A stretch of 64,000 bases of DNA from Sambucus nigra (taxonomy: Eukaryota > Streptophyta > Magnoliopsida > Dipsacales > Adoxaceae), in NCBI GenBank assembly GCA_949130495.1, contig OX422219.1, forward strand, positions 264,849,111 to 264,913,110. Reading direction: 5' to 3'. The position numbers and the translations under genes are program-made. Below, piece after piece: positions 25,144-39,963 of the stretch. Below the pieces are notes generated by a model that was given only the letters and a program-made list of their open reading frames with translations, was not told the DNA's origin and ran no database searches. Numbering within the stretch: the first letter of the stretch is position 1; every line of letters begins with the position of its first letter.

Positions 25144-28100
25144 TTAGAGGGTGAAAACTCGAAAGAGCCCCCGAACGGCCCCGTGGGTGGCACCAACACC
25201 TCCCACGGGACCAACGTAACTCATAGGAACTGACCCCGCAGCCGCGGGACTCCCGGTTTGAGAATACGATGATAATTTGCATATTTCTTGACTTAGTCTT
25301 AAAAACATGGCGTTAGAGGGTGAAAACTCGAAACAGCCCCCGAATGGCCCCGTGGGTGGCACTAACACCTCCCACGGGACCAAGGTAACTCGTAGGAACT
25401 GACTCCACACCCGCGGGTCTCCCGGTTTAAGAGTAAGATGATAATTTGCATATTTTTAGACTTAGGCTTAAAACATGGCGTTAGATGGTGAAAACTCGAA
25501 ACAGCCCCCGAACGGCCCCGTGGGTGGCACCAACACCTCCCACGGGACCAAGGTAACTCGTAGGAACTGACCCCGCCACCGCGGGTCTCCCGATTTGTGA
25601 GTACTATGCTAATTTGCATTTTTCTAGACATAGGCTTAAAAACATGCCGTTAGAGAGTGAAAAATCTAAACAGCCCCCGAACGGCCAGGTGGATGGCACC
25701 AACACCTCCCACGGGACCAATGTAACACGTAGGAACTGACCCCACACTCGCGGGAATCCTGGTTTGAGAATACGACGATAATTTGCAGATTTATTGACTT
25801 AGGCTTAAAAACATGGCGTTAGAGGGTGAAAACTCGAAACAGCCCTCGAACGGCCCAGTGGGTGGCACCAACACCTCCCACGGGACCAATGTAACTCGTA
25901 AAAACTGACCCCATAGCCGCGGGTCTCCGGGTTTGAGAATACGACGATAATTTTTATATTTCTTGACTTAGGCTAAAAAACATGGCGTTAGAGGGTGAAA
26001 ACTCGAAACAGCTCTCGAACGGCCCCGTGGGTGGCACTAACACCTCCCACGGGACCAACGTAACTCGTAGGAACTGACCCCGCAGCCGCGGGACTCCCGG
26101 TTTGAGAATACGATGATAATTTGCATATTTCTTGACTTTGGTTTAAAAACATGGCGTTAGAGGGTGAAAATTCGAAACAAACCCCCAACAGCCCCATGGG
26201 TGGCACTAACACTTCCCACGGGACCAAGGTAACTCGTAGGAACTGACTCCGCAGCCGCGGGTCTCCCGATTTGAGAGTATGATGATAATTTGCATATTTC
26301 CATACTTAGGCTTAAAAATATGGCGTTAGAGGGTGAAAACTCGAAACATCTCCCGAACGGCCTCGTGGGTGGCACCAACACCTCCCACGGGACCAAGGTA
26401 ACTCGTAGGAATTGACCCCGCAGCCGCGGGTCTCCCGATTTGTGAGTACTACGGTAATTGGCATTTTTCTAGACTTAGGCTTAAAAACATGACGTTAGAG
26501 GTTGAAAACTCGAAACACCCCTCAAACGGCCCTGTGGGCGGCACCAACACCTCTGACGGGACCAACGTAACTCATAGGAACTGACCCCGCAGCCGGGGGT
26601 CTTTCGGTTCGAGAATACGACGGTAATTGGCATATTTATGGACTTAAGCAAAACATGGTGTTAGAGGGTGAAAACTCGAAATAGCCCCCGAACGGCCAGG
26701 TGGGTGGCACCAACACCTCGTACGGGACCAACGTAACTCGTAGGAACTGACTCGATAGTCGTGGGACTCCCGGTTTGAGAATACGATGATAATTTGCATA
26801 TTCTTTGACTTAGGCTTAAAAACGTGGCGTTAGAGGGTGAAAACTCAAAGCAGCCCCTGAACGGCCCCGTGGGTGGCACCAACACCTCCCACGGGACCAA
26901 TATAACTCGTAGAAACTGACCACACAACCGCGGGTCTCCCAGTTTGAGAATACGATGATATTTGCATATTTCTTGACTTAGGCTAAAAAAACATGGAGTT
27001 AGAGGGTGAAAACTCGAAACAACCCCCGAACGTCCCCGTGGGTAGCCCCAATACCTCCCACGAGACCATTGTAACTCGTAGGAACTGACCCCATAGCCGC
27101 GGGTCTGACGGTTTAAGAATACGATGATGATTTCCATATTACGTAACTTAGGCTTAAAAACATGGCGTTAGAGGGTGAAAACTCAAAACAGCCCCCGAAC
27201 GGCCAGGTGAGTGGCACCAACACCTCCCACGAGACCAAGGTAACTCGTAGGAACTGACCCCGCAGCCGTGGGTCTCCCGGTTTGAGAGTACTACGGTAAT
27301 TTGCATATTTCTAGACTTAGGCTTAAAAAAATAACTTTAGAGGGTGAAAACTCAAAACAGCCCTCGAACGGCCTCGTGGGTGGCACCAACTCCTCCCACG
27401 GGACCAAGGTAACTCGTAGGAACTGACCCCGCAGCCGTGGGTCTCCCGGTTAGAGAGTACTACGGTAATTTGCATATTTCTAGACTTAGGCTTAAAAAAA
27501 TAACTTTAGAGGGTGAAAACTCAAAACAGCCCTCGAACGGCCTCGTGGGTGGCACCAACTCCTCCCACGGGACCAAGGTAACTCGTAGGAACTGACCCCG
27601 CAGCCGCGGGTCTCCCAGTTTGAGAGTACGAAGATAATTTGCATATTTCTAGACTTAGGCTTTAAAACATGGCGTTCGAGGGTGAAAACTCAAAACAGAC
27701 CCCGAACGGACCTGTGGGTGGCACAAACACCTCCCACGGGACCAAGGTAACTCGTAGGAACTGACCCCGCAGCCGCGAGTCTACCGATTTGTGAGTACTA
27801 CGGTAATTTGCATTTTTCTAGACTTAGGCTTAAAAACTTGACGTTAGAGGGTGAAAACTAGAAACGACACCTGAACGTCCCCTTGGGTGGGACCAACACC
27901 TCCCATGGGACCAACATGACTCGTAGGAACAGACCCCACAGCCGCGGGACTCCCGGTTTGAGAATACGGAAATAATTTGTATATTTCTTGACTTAGGCTT
28001 GAAAACATGACGTTAGAGGGTGGAAACTCGAAACATCCCCCAAACGGCCCCGTGGCTGGCACCAACAACTCCCACGGGACCAACGTAACTCGTAGGAACT

Positions 28101-28347
28101 GACCGCGCAGCCGCGGGTCTCCCGGTTTGAGAATACGACGGTAATTTGCGTATTTGTAGACTTAAGCAAAAGATGGAGTTAGAGGGTGAAAAGTCAAAAT
28201 AGCTCCCGAACGGCCCCGTTGGTAGCACCAACACCTCCAACGGGACCAACGTAACTCGTAGGAACTGACCCCTCAGCGGCGGGACACCCAGTTTGAGAAT
28301 ACGACGATAATTTGTATATTTCTTGACTTAGGCTAAAAAACATGGCG
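25144..28347. repeat. Higher-order repeat unit, 19 monomers, copy 4 (3,204 bp)
   Basis: The first part matches the short units closely, including the gatgatatttgc marker near 26,953. It then continues into the full set of extra monomers (the two aaataacttt monomers near 27,330 and 27,500, then the cttgacgttag monomer near 27,838), as in copy 1. It therefore looks like a recombinant between short-unit and long-unit lineages. Confidence 0.88.
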
Positions 28348-30870
28348 TTAGAGGGTGAAAACTCGAAAGAGCCCCCGAACGGCCCCGTGGGTGGCACCAA
28401 CACCTCCCACGGGACCAACGTAACTCATAGGAACTGACCCCGCAGCCGCAGGACTCCCGATTTGAGAGTACGACGATAATTTGCATATTTCTTGACTTAG
28501 TCTTAAAAACATGGCGTTAGAGGGTGAAAACTCGGAACAGCCCCCGAACGGTCCCGTGGGTGGCACTAACACCTCCCACGGGACCAAGGTAACTCGTAGG
28601 AACTGACTCCACAGCCGCGGGTCTCCCGGTTTAAGAGTAAGACGATAATTTGCATATTTTTAGACTTAGGCTTAAAACATGGCGTTAGATGGTGAAAACT
28701 TGAAACAGCCCCCGAACGGCCCCGTGGGTGGCACCAACACCTCCCACGGGACCAAGGTAACTCGTAGGAACTGACACCGCCACCGCGGGTCTCCCGATTT
28801 GTGAGTACTATGCTAATTTGCATTTTTCTAGACTTAGGCTTAAAAACATGCCGTTAGAGGGCGAAAACTCGAAACAGCCCCCGAACGGCCAGGTGGATGG
28901 CACCAACACCTCCCACGGGACCAACGTAACACGTAGGAACTGACCCCACACTCGCGGGAATCCTGGTTTGAGAATACGACGATAATTTGCATATTTATTG
29001 ACTTAGGCTTAAAAACATGGCGTTAGAGGGTGAAAACTCGAAACAGCCCTCGAACGGCCAGGTGGGTGGCACCAACACCTCCCACGGGACCAATGTAACT
29101 CGTAGAAACTGACCCCATAGCCGCGGGTCTCCGAGTTTGAGAATACGACGATAATTTGTATATTTCTTGACTTAGGCTAAAAAACATGGCGTTAGAGGGT
29201 GAAAACTCGAAACAGCTCTCGAACGGCCCCGTGGGTGGCACCAACACCTCCCACGGGACCAACGTAACTCGTAGGAACTGACCCCGCAGCCTTGGGACTC
29301 CCGGTTTGAGAATACGATGATAATTTGCATATTTCTTGACTTTGGTTTAAAAACATGGCGTTAGAGGGTGAAAATTCGAAACAAATCCCCAACAGCCCCA
29401 TGGGTGGCACTAAAACTTCCCACGGGACCAAGGTAACTCGTAGGAACTGACTCCGCAGCCGCGGGTCTCCCGATTTGAGAGTATGATGATAATTTGCATA
29501 TTTACATACTTAGGCTTAAAAATATGGCGTTAGAGGGTGAAAACTCGAAACATCCCCCGAACGGCCCTGTGGGTGGCACCAACACCTCCCACGGGACCAA
29601 GGTAACTCGTAGGAATTGACCCCGCAACCGCGGGTCTCCCGATTTATGAGTACTACGATAATTTGCATTTTTCTAGACTTAGGCTTAAAAACAAGACGTT
29701 AGAGGTTGAAAACTCGAAACACCCCTCAAACGGCCCTGTGGGTGGCACCAACACCTCTTACGGGACCAACGTAACTCATCGGAACTGACCCCACAGCCGG
29801 GGGTCTTTCGGTTCGAGAATATGACGGTAATTTGCATATTTATGGACTTAAGCAAAACATGGTGTTAGAGGGTGAAAACTCGAAACAGCCCCCGAACGGC
29901 GAGGTGGGTGGCACCAACACCTCCCACGGGACCAACGTAACTCGTAGGAACTGACTCGATAGTCGCGGGACTCCCGGTTTGAGAATACGATGATAATTTG
30001 CATATTCTTTGACTTAGGCTTGAAAACGTGGCGTTAGAGGGTGAAAACTCAAAGCAGCCCCCGAACGGCCCCGTGGGTGGCACCAACACCTCCCACGGGA
30101 CCAATGTAACTTGTAGAAACTGACCACACAACCGCGGGTCTCCCAGTTTGAGAATACGATGATATTTGCATATTTCTTGACTTAGGCTAAAAAACATGGA
30201 GTTAGAGGGTGAAAACTCGAAACAACCCCCGAACGTCCCCGTGGGTAGCCCCAATACCTCCCACGAGACCATTGTAACTCGTAGGAACTGACCCCATAGC
30301 CGCGGGTCTGCCGGTTTAAGAATACGATGATAATTTCCATATTACGTAACTTAGGCTTAAAAACATGGCGTTAGAGGGTGAAAACTCAAAACAGCCCCCG
30401 AACGGCCAGGTGAGTGGCACCAACACCTCCCACGAGACCAAAGTAACTCGTAGGAACTGACCCCGCAGTCGCGGGTCTCCCGGTTTGAGAGTACTACGGT
30501 AATTTGCATATTTCTAGACTTAGGCTTAAAAAAATAACTTTAGAGGGTGAAAACTCGAAACAGCACTCGAACGGCCTCGTGGGTGGCACCAACTCCTCCC
30601 ACGGGACCAAGGTAACTCGTAGGAACTGACCCCGCAGCCGCGGGTCTCCCAGTTTGAGAGTACGAAGATAATTTGGATATTTCTAGACTTAGGCTTTAAA
30701 ACATGGCGTTCGAGGGTGAAAACTCGAAACAGCCCCCGAACGGCCCCGTGGGTGGCACCAACACCTCCCACGGGACCAAGGTAACTCGTAGGAACTGACC
30801 TCGCAGCCGCGGGTCTACCGATTTGTGAGTACTACGGTAATTTTCATTTTTTTAGACTTAGGCTTAAAAA
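28348..30870. repeat. Partial higher-order repeat unit, copy 5
   Basis: Continues the 3,204 bp pattern for about 15 monomers, with the marker deletion near 30,157. It then contains one aaataacttt monomer (about 30,530) where copies 1 and 4 have two, and leaves the pattern near 30,870. This is the right edge of the homogenised block. Confidence 0.82.
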
Positions 30871-32999
30871 CATGACGTTAGAGGGTGAAAACTCGAAACA
30901 CCCCCCAAACGGCTCTGTGGGTGGCACCAACACCTCCCACGGGACCAACGTAACTCGTAGGAACTGACCCCGCAGCCGCTGGACTCCCAGTTTGAGAATA
31001 CGATAATAATTTGTATATTTCTTGACTTAGGCTTGAAAACATGACGTTAGAGGGTGAAAACTCGAAACATCCCCCGAACGGCCCCGTGGGTGGCACCAAC
31101 TCCTCCCACGGGACCAAGGTAACTCGTAGGAACTGACCCCGCAGCCGCGGGTCTCCCGGTTTGAGAGTACTACGGTAATTTGCATATTTCTAGACTTAGG
31201 CTTAAAAACATAACTTTTGAGGGTGAAAACTCGAAACAGCCCCCGAACGGCCCCGTGGGTGGCACCAACTCCTCCCACGGGACCAAGGTAACTCGTAGGA
31301 ACTGACCCCGGAGCGGCGGGTCTCCCGGTTTGAGAGTACTACGGTAATTTGCATATTTCTAGACTTAGGCTTAAAAACATAACTTTTGATGGTGAAAACT
31401 CGAAACAGCCCCCGAACGGCCCCGTGGGTGGCACCAACTCCTCCCACGGGACCAAGGTAACTCGTAGGAACTGACCCCGGAGCCGCGGGTCTCCCGGTTT
31501 GAGAGTACGATGATAATTTGCATATTTCTAGACTTTGGCGTTAAAACATGGCGTTCGAGGGTGAAAACTCGAAACAGCCCCCGAACGGCCCCATGGGTGG
31601 CACCAACACCTCCCACGGGACCAAGGTAACTCGTAGGAACTGACCACGCAGCCGAGGGTCTCCCGATTTGTGAGTACTACGGTAATTTGAATTTTTCTAG
31701 ACTTAGGCTTAAAAACATGACGTTAGAGGGTGAAAACTCGAAACACCCCCCAAACGGCCCTGTGGGTGGCACCAACACCTCTGACGGGACCAACGTAACT
31801 CATAGGAACTGACCCCGCAGCCGTGGGTCTCCCGGTTTATGAATACGGCGATAATTTGTATATTTCTTGACTTAGGCTTGAAAACATGACGTTAGAGAGT
31901 GAAAACTCGAAATAGCCCCCGAACGGCCCCGTGGGTGGCACCAAGATCTCCCACGGGACCAACGTAACTCGTAGGAACTGACCCCGCAGCCGCGGGTCTC
32001 CCGGTTTGAGAGTACGGTGATAATTTTCATATTACTAGTGTTAGGCTTAAAAACATGGCGTTAGAGGGTGAAAACTCGAAACAGCTCCCGAACGGCCCCG
32101 TGGGTGGCACCAACACCTCCCACGGGACCAACGTAACTCGTAGGGACTGACCCCGCAGCCGCGGGACTCCCGGTTTGAGAATACGACAATAATTTATATA
32201 TTTATTGACTTAGGCTTAAAAACATGACGTTAGAGGGTGAAAACTCGAAATAGCCCCCGAACGGCCCCGTGGGTGGCACCAACACTTCCCACGGGACCAA
32301 CGTAACTCGTTGGAACTGACCCCTAGCCGCGGGTCTCCCGGTTTGAGAATATGATGGTAATTTGCGTATTTCTAGACTTAAGTAAAACATGGCGTTAGAG
32401 GGTGAAAACTCGAAACAGCTCCCGAACGTCCCCGTGGGTGGCACCAACACCTCCCCCGGGACCAAGGTAACTCGTAGGAACTGACCCCGCAGCCGCGGGT
32501 CACCCAGTTTGAGAATACGATGGTAATTTGTATATTTCTAGACTTAAGTAAAATATGGCGTTAGAGGTTGAAAACACGAAACAGCCCCCGAACGGTCCCG
32601 TGGGTGGCACAAACACCTCCCACGGGACCAAGTTAACTCGTAGGAACTGACCCCGCAGCTATGGGACTCCCGGTTTGACAATACGACGATAATTTGCATA
32701 TTTCTTGACTTAGTCTTAAAAACTTGGCGTTAGAGAGTGAAAACTCAAAACAGCCCCCGAACAGCCCCGTGGGTGGCACCAACACCTCCCACGGGACCAA
32801 GGTAACTCGTAGGAACTGAGCCCACAGCCGCGGGTCTCCCGATTTGAGAATACGGTGATAATTTGCATATTTTTAGACTTAGGCTTAAAAATATGGCGTT
32901 AGAGGGTGAAAACTGGAAAAAGCCCCTGAACGGCCCCGTGGGTGGCACCAACACCTCCCACGGAAGCAAGGTAACTCGTTGGAACAGACCCCGCAGCCG

Positions 33000-34540
33000 C
33001 GCGTCTCTCGGTTTGTGAGTACTACGGTAATTTGTGTTTTTCTAGACTTAGGCTTAAAAACATGACGTTAGAGGGTGAAAACTTGAAACAACCCCCGAAT
33101 GGCCCCGTCGGTGGCACCAACACCTCTGACGGGACCAACGTAACTCGTAGGAACTAACCCCGTAGCCGCGGGTCTTTTGGTTTGAGAATACGATGGTAAT
33201 TTGCATATTTCTAGACTTAAGCAAAACATGGCGTTAGAGGGTGAAAACTCGAAACAGCACCCGAACGGCCAGGTGGGTGGCACCAACACCTCCCACGGGA
33301 CCAACGTAACTCGTAGGAACTGACCCCACAGTCGCGGGACTCCCGATTTGAGAATACGACAATAATTTGAGTATTTCTGGACTTAGGCTTAAAAACATGG
33401 CGTTAGAGGGTGACAACTCGAAACAGCCCCCGAACGTCCCCGTGGGTGGCACCAACACCTCCCACGGGACCAATGTAACTATTAGAAACTGACCACACAG
33501 TCGCGGGTCTCCCGATTTGAGAATACGATGATAATTTGCATATGTCTTGACTTATGATTAAAAACATTGAGTTAGAGGGTGAAAACTCAAAACAACCCCC
33601 GAACGTCCCTGTGGGTAGCACCAACACCTCCCACGGGACCAATATAACTGGTAGGATCTGACCCCACAGCCGCGGGTCTCCCAGTTTGAGAATACGACGA
33701 TAATTTGCATATTTCTTAACTTAGGTTTAAAAATATGGCGTTAGAGGGTGAAAACTCGAAACAGCCCCCGAACGGCCAGGTGGGTGGCACCAACACCTCC
33801 CACGAGACCAATGTAACTCGTAGGAACTGACCTCGCAGCCGCGGGTCTCCCGGTTTGAGAGTACTACAGTAATTTTCATATTTCTAGACTTAGGCTTAAA
33901 AACATGACGTTAGAGGGTGAAAACTCGAAACATCCCCCGAACGGCCCCGTGGGTGGCACCAACTCCTCCCACGGGACCAAGGTAACTCGTAGGAACTGAC
34001 CCCGCAGCCGCGGGTCTCCCGGTTTGAGAGTACTACGGTAATTTGCATATTTCTAGACTTAGGCTTAAAAACATAACTTTTGAGGGTGAAAACTCGAAAC
34101 AGCCCCCGAACGGCCCCGTGGGTGGCACCAACTCCTCCCACGGGACCAAGGTAACTCGTAGGAACTGACCCCGGAGCCGCGGGTCTCCCGGTTTGAGAGT
34201 ACGATGATAATTTGCATATTTCTAGACTTTGGCTTTAAAACATGGCGTTCGAGGGTGAAAACTCGAAACAGCCCCCGAACGGCCCCATGGGTGGCACCAA
34301 CACCTCCCACGGGACCAAGGTAACTCGTAGGAACTGACCACGCAGCCGAGGGTCTCCCGATTTGTGAGTACTATGGTAATTTGAATTTTTCTAGACTTAG
34401 GCTTAAAAACATGATGTTAGAGGGTGAAAACTCGAAACACCCCCCAAACGGCCCTGTGGGTGGCACCAACACCTCTGACGGGACCAACGTAACTCATAGG
34501 AACTGACCCCGCAGCCGTGGGTCTCCCGGTTTATGAGTAC
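33000..34540. repeat. Satellite block repeated 10.6 kb downstream, copy 1
   Basis: Monomers at 33,068, 33,234 and 33,403 match those at 43,672, 43,838 and 44,007, each at an offset of 10,604 bp, and the similarity continues for several monomers. The 16-monomer units at 37-42.6 kb lie between the two copies, so those units appear to have expanded inside an older duplicated frame. The limits are approximate. Confidence 0.65.
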
Positions 34541-37268
34541 TACAGTAATTTGTGTTTTTCTAGACTTAGGCTTAAAAACATGACGTTAGAGGGTGAAAAC
34601 TCGAAACAACCCCCGAATGGCCACGTGGGTTCCACCAACACCTCTGACGGGACCAACGTAACTCGTAGGAACTGACCCCCTAGCCGCGGGTCTTTTGGTT
34701 TGAGAATACGACGGTAATTTGCATATTTCTAGACTTAAGCAAAAGATGGCGTTAGAGGGTGAAAACTCGAAACAGCCCCCGAACGGTCAGGTGGGTGGCA
34801 CCAACACCTCCCACGGGACCAACGTAACTCGTAGGAACTGACCCCACAGTCGCGGGACTCCCGGTTGGAGAATATGATGATAATTTGAATATTTCTGGAC
34901 TTAGGCTTAAAAACATGGAGTTAGAGGGTGAAAACTCGAAACAACCCCCGAACGTCCCTGTGGGTAGCACCAACACCTCACACGGGACCAATGTAACTCG
35001 TAGGATCTGACCCCACAGCCGCGGGTCTCCCGGTTTGAGAATACGACGATAATTTGCATATTTCTTAACTTAGGTTTAAGAATATGGCGTTAGAGGGTGA
35101 AATCTCGAAACAGCCCCTGAACGGCCAGGTGGGTGGCACCAACACCTCCTACGAGACCAATGTAACTCGTAGGAACTGAACCCGCAGCCACGGGTCTCCC
35201 GGTTTGAGAGTACTACGGTAATTTACATATTTCTACACTTAGGCTTAAAAACATGACGCTTGAGGGTGAAAACTCGAAACAGCCCCCGAACGGCCCCGTA
35301 GGTGGCACCAACTCCTCACACGGGACCAAGGTAACTCGTAGGAACTGAACCCGCAGCCGCGGGTCTCCCGGTTTGAGAGTACGATGATAATTTGCATATT
35401 TCTAGACTTAGGCTTTAAAACATGGTGTTCGAGGGTGAAGACTCGAAACAACACCCGAACGGCCCTTTGGGTGGCACCAACACCTCCCACGGGACCAACG
35501 TAACTCGTAGGAATAGACCCCGTAGCCGCGGGACTCCCAGTTTGAGAATACGTCAATAATTTGTATATTTCTTGACTTAGTGACGTTAGAGGGTGAAAAC
35601 TCAAAATAGCTCCCGAACGGCCCCGTGGGTGGCACCATCGCCTCCAATGGGACAAGCGTAACTCGTAGGAGCTGACCCCGTAGCCGCGGGTCTTTTGGTT
35701 TGAGAATACGACGGTAATTTGAATATTTCTAGACTTAAGCAAAACATGGCTTTAGAGGGTGAAAACTCGAAACAGCCCCCGAACGGCCAGGTGGGTGGCA
35801 CCAACACCTCCCACGGGACTAACGTAACTCGTAGGAACTCACCCCACAGTCGCGGGACTCCCGGTTTAAGAATACGACGATAATTTGCATATTTCTTGAC
35901 TTAGGCTTAGATACATGGCGTTAGAGGGTGAAAACTCGAAACAGCTCCAAACGGCCCCGTGGGTGGCACCAACACCTCCCACGGGACCAACATAACTCGT
36001 AGGAACTGACTCCACAACCGCGGGTCTCCCGGTTTGAGAATACGACGATAATTTGCATATATCTTGACTTAGTCTTAAAAACATGGCTTTAGAGGGTGAA
36101 AACTCGAAATAGCCCCCGAACAGCCCGATGGGTGGCACTAACACTTCCCACGGGACCAAGGTAACTCTTAGGAACTGACTCCGCAGCCGCGGGTCTCCCG
36201 ATTTGAGAGTACGATGATAATTTGCATATTTATAGACTTAGGCTTAAAAATATGGCGTTAGAGGGTGAAAATTTGAAACATCCCCCGAACGGCCCCGTGG
36301 GTGGCACCAACACCTCCCACGGGACCAAGGTAACTAGTAGGAACTGACCCCGCAGCCGCGGGTCTCCCAGTTTTTGAGTACTACGGTAATTTTTGTTTTT
36401 CTAGACTTAGGCTTAAAAACATGACGTTAGAGGGTGAAAACTCGAAACAATCCCCAAACGGCCCCGTGGGTGGCACCAACACCTCTGACGGGACCAACGT
36501 AACTCGTAGGAACTGACCCCGCAGCTGCGAGTCTTTCGGTTTGAGAATACAACGGTAATTTGCATATTTCTAGACTTAAGCAAAACATGCCGTTAGAGGG
36601 TGAAAACTCCAAACAGCCCCCGAACGGCCAGGTGGGTGGCACCAACACTTCCCACGGGACCAACGTAACTCGTTGGAACTGAACCCACAGTCGCGGGACT
36701 CCTGGTTTGAGAATACGATGATAATTTGCATATTTGTTGACTTAGGCTTAAAAACATGGCGTTAGGGGGTGAAACCTCAAAACAGCCCCCGAACGGCCCC
36801 GTGGGTGGCACCAACCCCTCCCACGGGACCAATGTAATTCGTAGAAACTGACCCCATAACCGCGGGTATCCCGGTTTGTGAATACGACGATAATTTGTAT
36901 ATTTCTTGACTTAGGCTAAAAAACATGGCGTTAGAGGTTGAAAACTCGAAACAGCCCTTGAACGTCCCCGTGGGTACCACCAACACCTCCCACGGGACCA
37001 ATGTAACTCGTAGGAACTCACCCCACAGCCGCGGGTCTCCCGGTTTGAGAATTCGATGATAATTTGCATATCTCTTAACTTCGGCTTAAAAATATGGCGT
37101 TAGAGGTTTAAAACTCTAAACAGCCCCCGAACGGCTAGGTGGGTGGAACCAACACCTCCCACGAGACCAAGGTAACTCGTAGGAACTGACCCCGCAGCCG
37201 CGGGTCTCCCGGTTTGAGAGTACTACGGTAATTTGCATATTTCTAGAGTTAGGCTTAAAAACATGGCG

Positions 37269-39963
37269 TTAGAGGGTGAAAACTCGAAACAGCCCCCGAA
37301 CGGCCCCGTGGGTGGCACCAACACCTCCCACGGGACCAACGTAACTTGTAGGAACTGACCCCGCAGCCGCGGGACTCCCGGTTTGAGAATACGACAATAA
37401 TTTATATATTTCTTGACTTAGGCTTAAAAACATGACGTTAGAGGGTGAAAACTTGAAACAGCCCCCGGACGGCCCCGTGGGTGGCACCAACACCTCCCAC
37501 GGGACCAACATAACCCGTAGGAACTGACCCCGCAGTCGCGGGTCTCTCGGTTTGAGAATACGATGGTAATTTGCATATTTGTTGACTTAGGCTTAATAAG
37601 ATGGCATTAGAGGGTGAAAACTCGAAACAGCCCCCGAACGTCCCCGTGGGTGGCACCAACACCTCCCACGGGACCAATGTAACTCGTAGAAACTGACCAC
37701 ACAGCCGCGGATCTCCCGAATTGAGAATACGACGATAATTTGCATATTTCTTAACTTAGGTTTAAAAATATGGCGTTAGAGGGTGAAAACTCAAAACAGC
37801 CCCCGAACGGCCAGGTGGGTGACACCAACCCCTCCCACGAGACCAATGTAACTCGTAGGAACTGACCCCATAGCCGCGGGTCTCCCGGTTTGGGAATACG
37901 ACGATAATTTGCATATTTCATAACTTAAGTTTAAAAATATGGCGTTAGGGGGTGAAAACTCGAAACAGCCCCCGAACGGCCAGGTGGGTGGCACCAACAC
38001 CTCCCACGAGACCAGGGTAACTCGTAGGAACTGACCCCACAGCCGCGGGTCTCCCGGTTTGAGAGTACTATGGTAATTTGTATATTTTTAGACTTAGGCT
38101 TAAAAACATGAAGTTAGAGGGTGATAACTCGAAACAGGCCCCGAACGGCCCCGTGGGTGGTACCAACTCCTCCCACGGGACCAAGGTAACTCGTAGGAAC
38201 TGATCCTGCAGCCGCGGGTCTCCCGGTTTGAGAGAACGACGATAATTTGTATATTTCTTGACTTAGGCTTTAAAACATGACGTTAGAGGGTGAAAACTCG
38301 AAACAACTACCGAACGGCTCCGTGGGTGGCACCAACACCTCCAACGGGACAAACGTAAACGTAGGAACTGACCCCGCAGCTGCGGGACTCCCGGTTTGAG
38401 AATACGGAGATAAGTTGCATATATCTTGACTTAGGCTTAAATACATGGCGTTAGAGGGTGAAAACTCAAAACAGCCCCAAACGGCCCCATGAGTGGCACC
38501 AACACCTCCCACGGGACCAACGTAACTCGTAGGAACTGACCCCGCAGCCACGGGACTCTCAGTTTGAGAATATGGCAATAATTTTTATATTTCTTGACTT
38601 TGGCTTGAAAACATGACGTTAGAGGGTGAAAACTCGGAACAACCCCCGAACGGCCCCGTGGGTGGCACCAACACCTCCCACAGGACCAAGGTAACTCGTA
38701 GGAACTGACCCCGCAGCCGCGGGACTCCCGGTTTGAGAATACGACAATAATTTATATATTTCTTAACTTAGGCTTAAAAACATGACGTTAGAGGGTGAAA
38801 ACTCGAAATAGCCCCCGAACGGCCCCGTGGGTGGCACCAACACATCCCACGGGACCAACGTAATTCGTAAGAACTGACCCCGCAGTCGCGGGTCTCCCAG
38901 TTTGAGAATATGATGGTAATTTGCATATTTCTAGACTTAAGTAAAATATGGCGTTAGAGGGTGAAAACTCGAAATAGCACCTGAACGGCCCCGTGGGTGG
39001 CACCAACACGTCCCATGGGACCAACGTAACTCGTAGGGACAGACCCCGCAGCCGCGGGACTCCCGGTTTGAGAATACGACGACAATTTTCATATTTCATG
39101 ACTTAGGCTTTAAAACATGACGTTAGAGGGTGAAAACTCGAAATAGCTCCCGAACGGCCCCGTGGGTGACTAACACCTCCAACGGGACAAACGTAACTCG
39201 TAGGAACTAACCCCGCAGCCGCAGGACTCCCGATTTGAGAATACGGAGATAATTTGCAAATTTCTTGACTTAGGCTTAAATACATGGCGTTAGAGGGTGA
39301 AAACACGAAACAGCCCCAAACGGCCCCGTGGGTGGCACCAACACCTCCCACGGGACCAACGTAACTCCTAGGAACTGACCCCGCAGCAACTGGACTCCCA
39401 GTTTGAGAATACGGCAATAATTTCTATATTTCTTGACTTAGGCTTGAAAACATGACGTTAGAGGGTGAAAACTCGAAACAGCCCCCGAACGGCCCCGTGG
39501 GTGGCACCAACACCTCCCACGGGACCAAGGTAACTCGTAGGAACTGACCCCGTAGCCGCGGGACTCCCGGTTTGAGAATACGATGATAATTTGCATATTT
39601 CTTGACTTAGGCTTAAAAACATGGCGTTAGAGGGTGAAAACTGGAAACAGCCCCCGAACATCCCCGTGGGTAGCACCAACACCTCCCACGGGACCAATGT
39701 AACTCGTAGAAACTGACCACACAGCCGCGGGTCTCTCAGTTTGAGAATACGGCGATAATTTTCATATTTCTTGACTTAGGCTTAAAACATGGCGTTAGAG
39801 GGTGAAAACTCGAAACAACCCCCAAACGGCCCCGTGGGTGGCACCAACACCTCCCACGAGACCAAGGTAACTCGTAGGAACTGACCCCACAGCCGCGGGT
39901 CTCCCGGTTTGAGAGTACTACGGTAATTTGCATATTTCTAGACTTAGGCTTAAAAACATGACG
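37269..39963. repeat. Higher-order repeat unit, 16 monomers, copy 1 (about 2,696 bp)
   Basis: Monomers at 37,269, 37,438, 37,791, 38,788, 39,103, 39,458 and 39,736 each recur 2,695-2,696 bp later. The unit contains recognisable oddities such as cagccccaaacggcc monomers with a shortened centre and the linker cttaataagatggcatt. It is unrelated in order to the 19-monomer unit, so the array holds at least two higher-order families. Confidence 0.88.
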
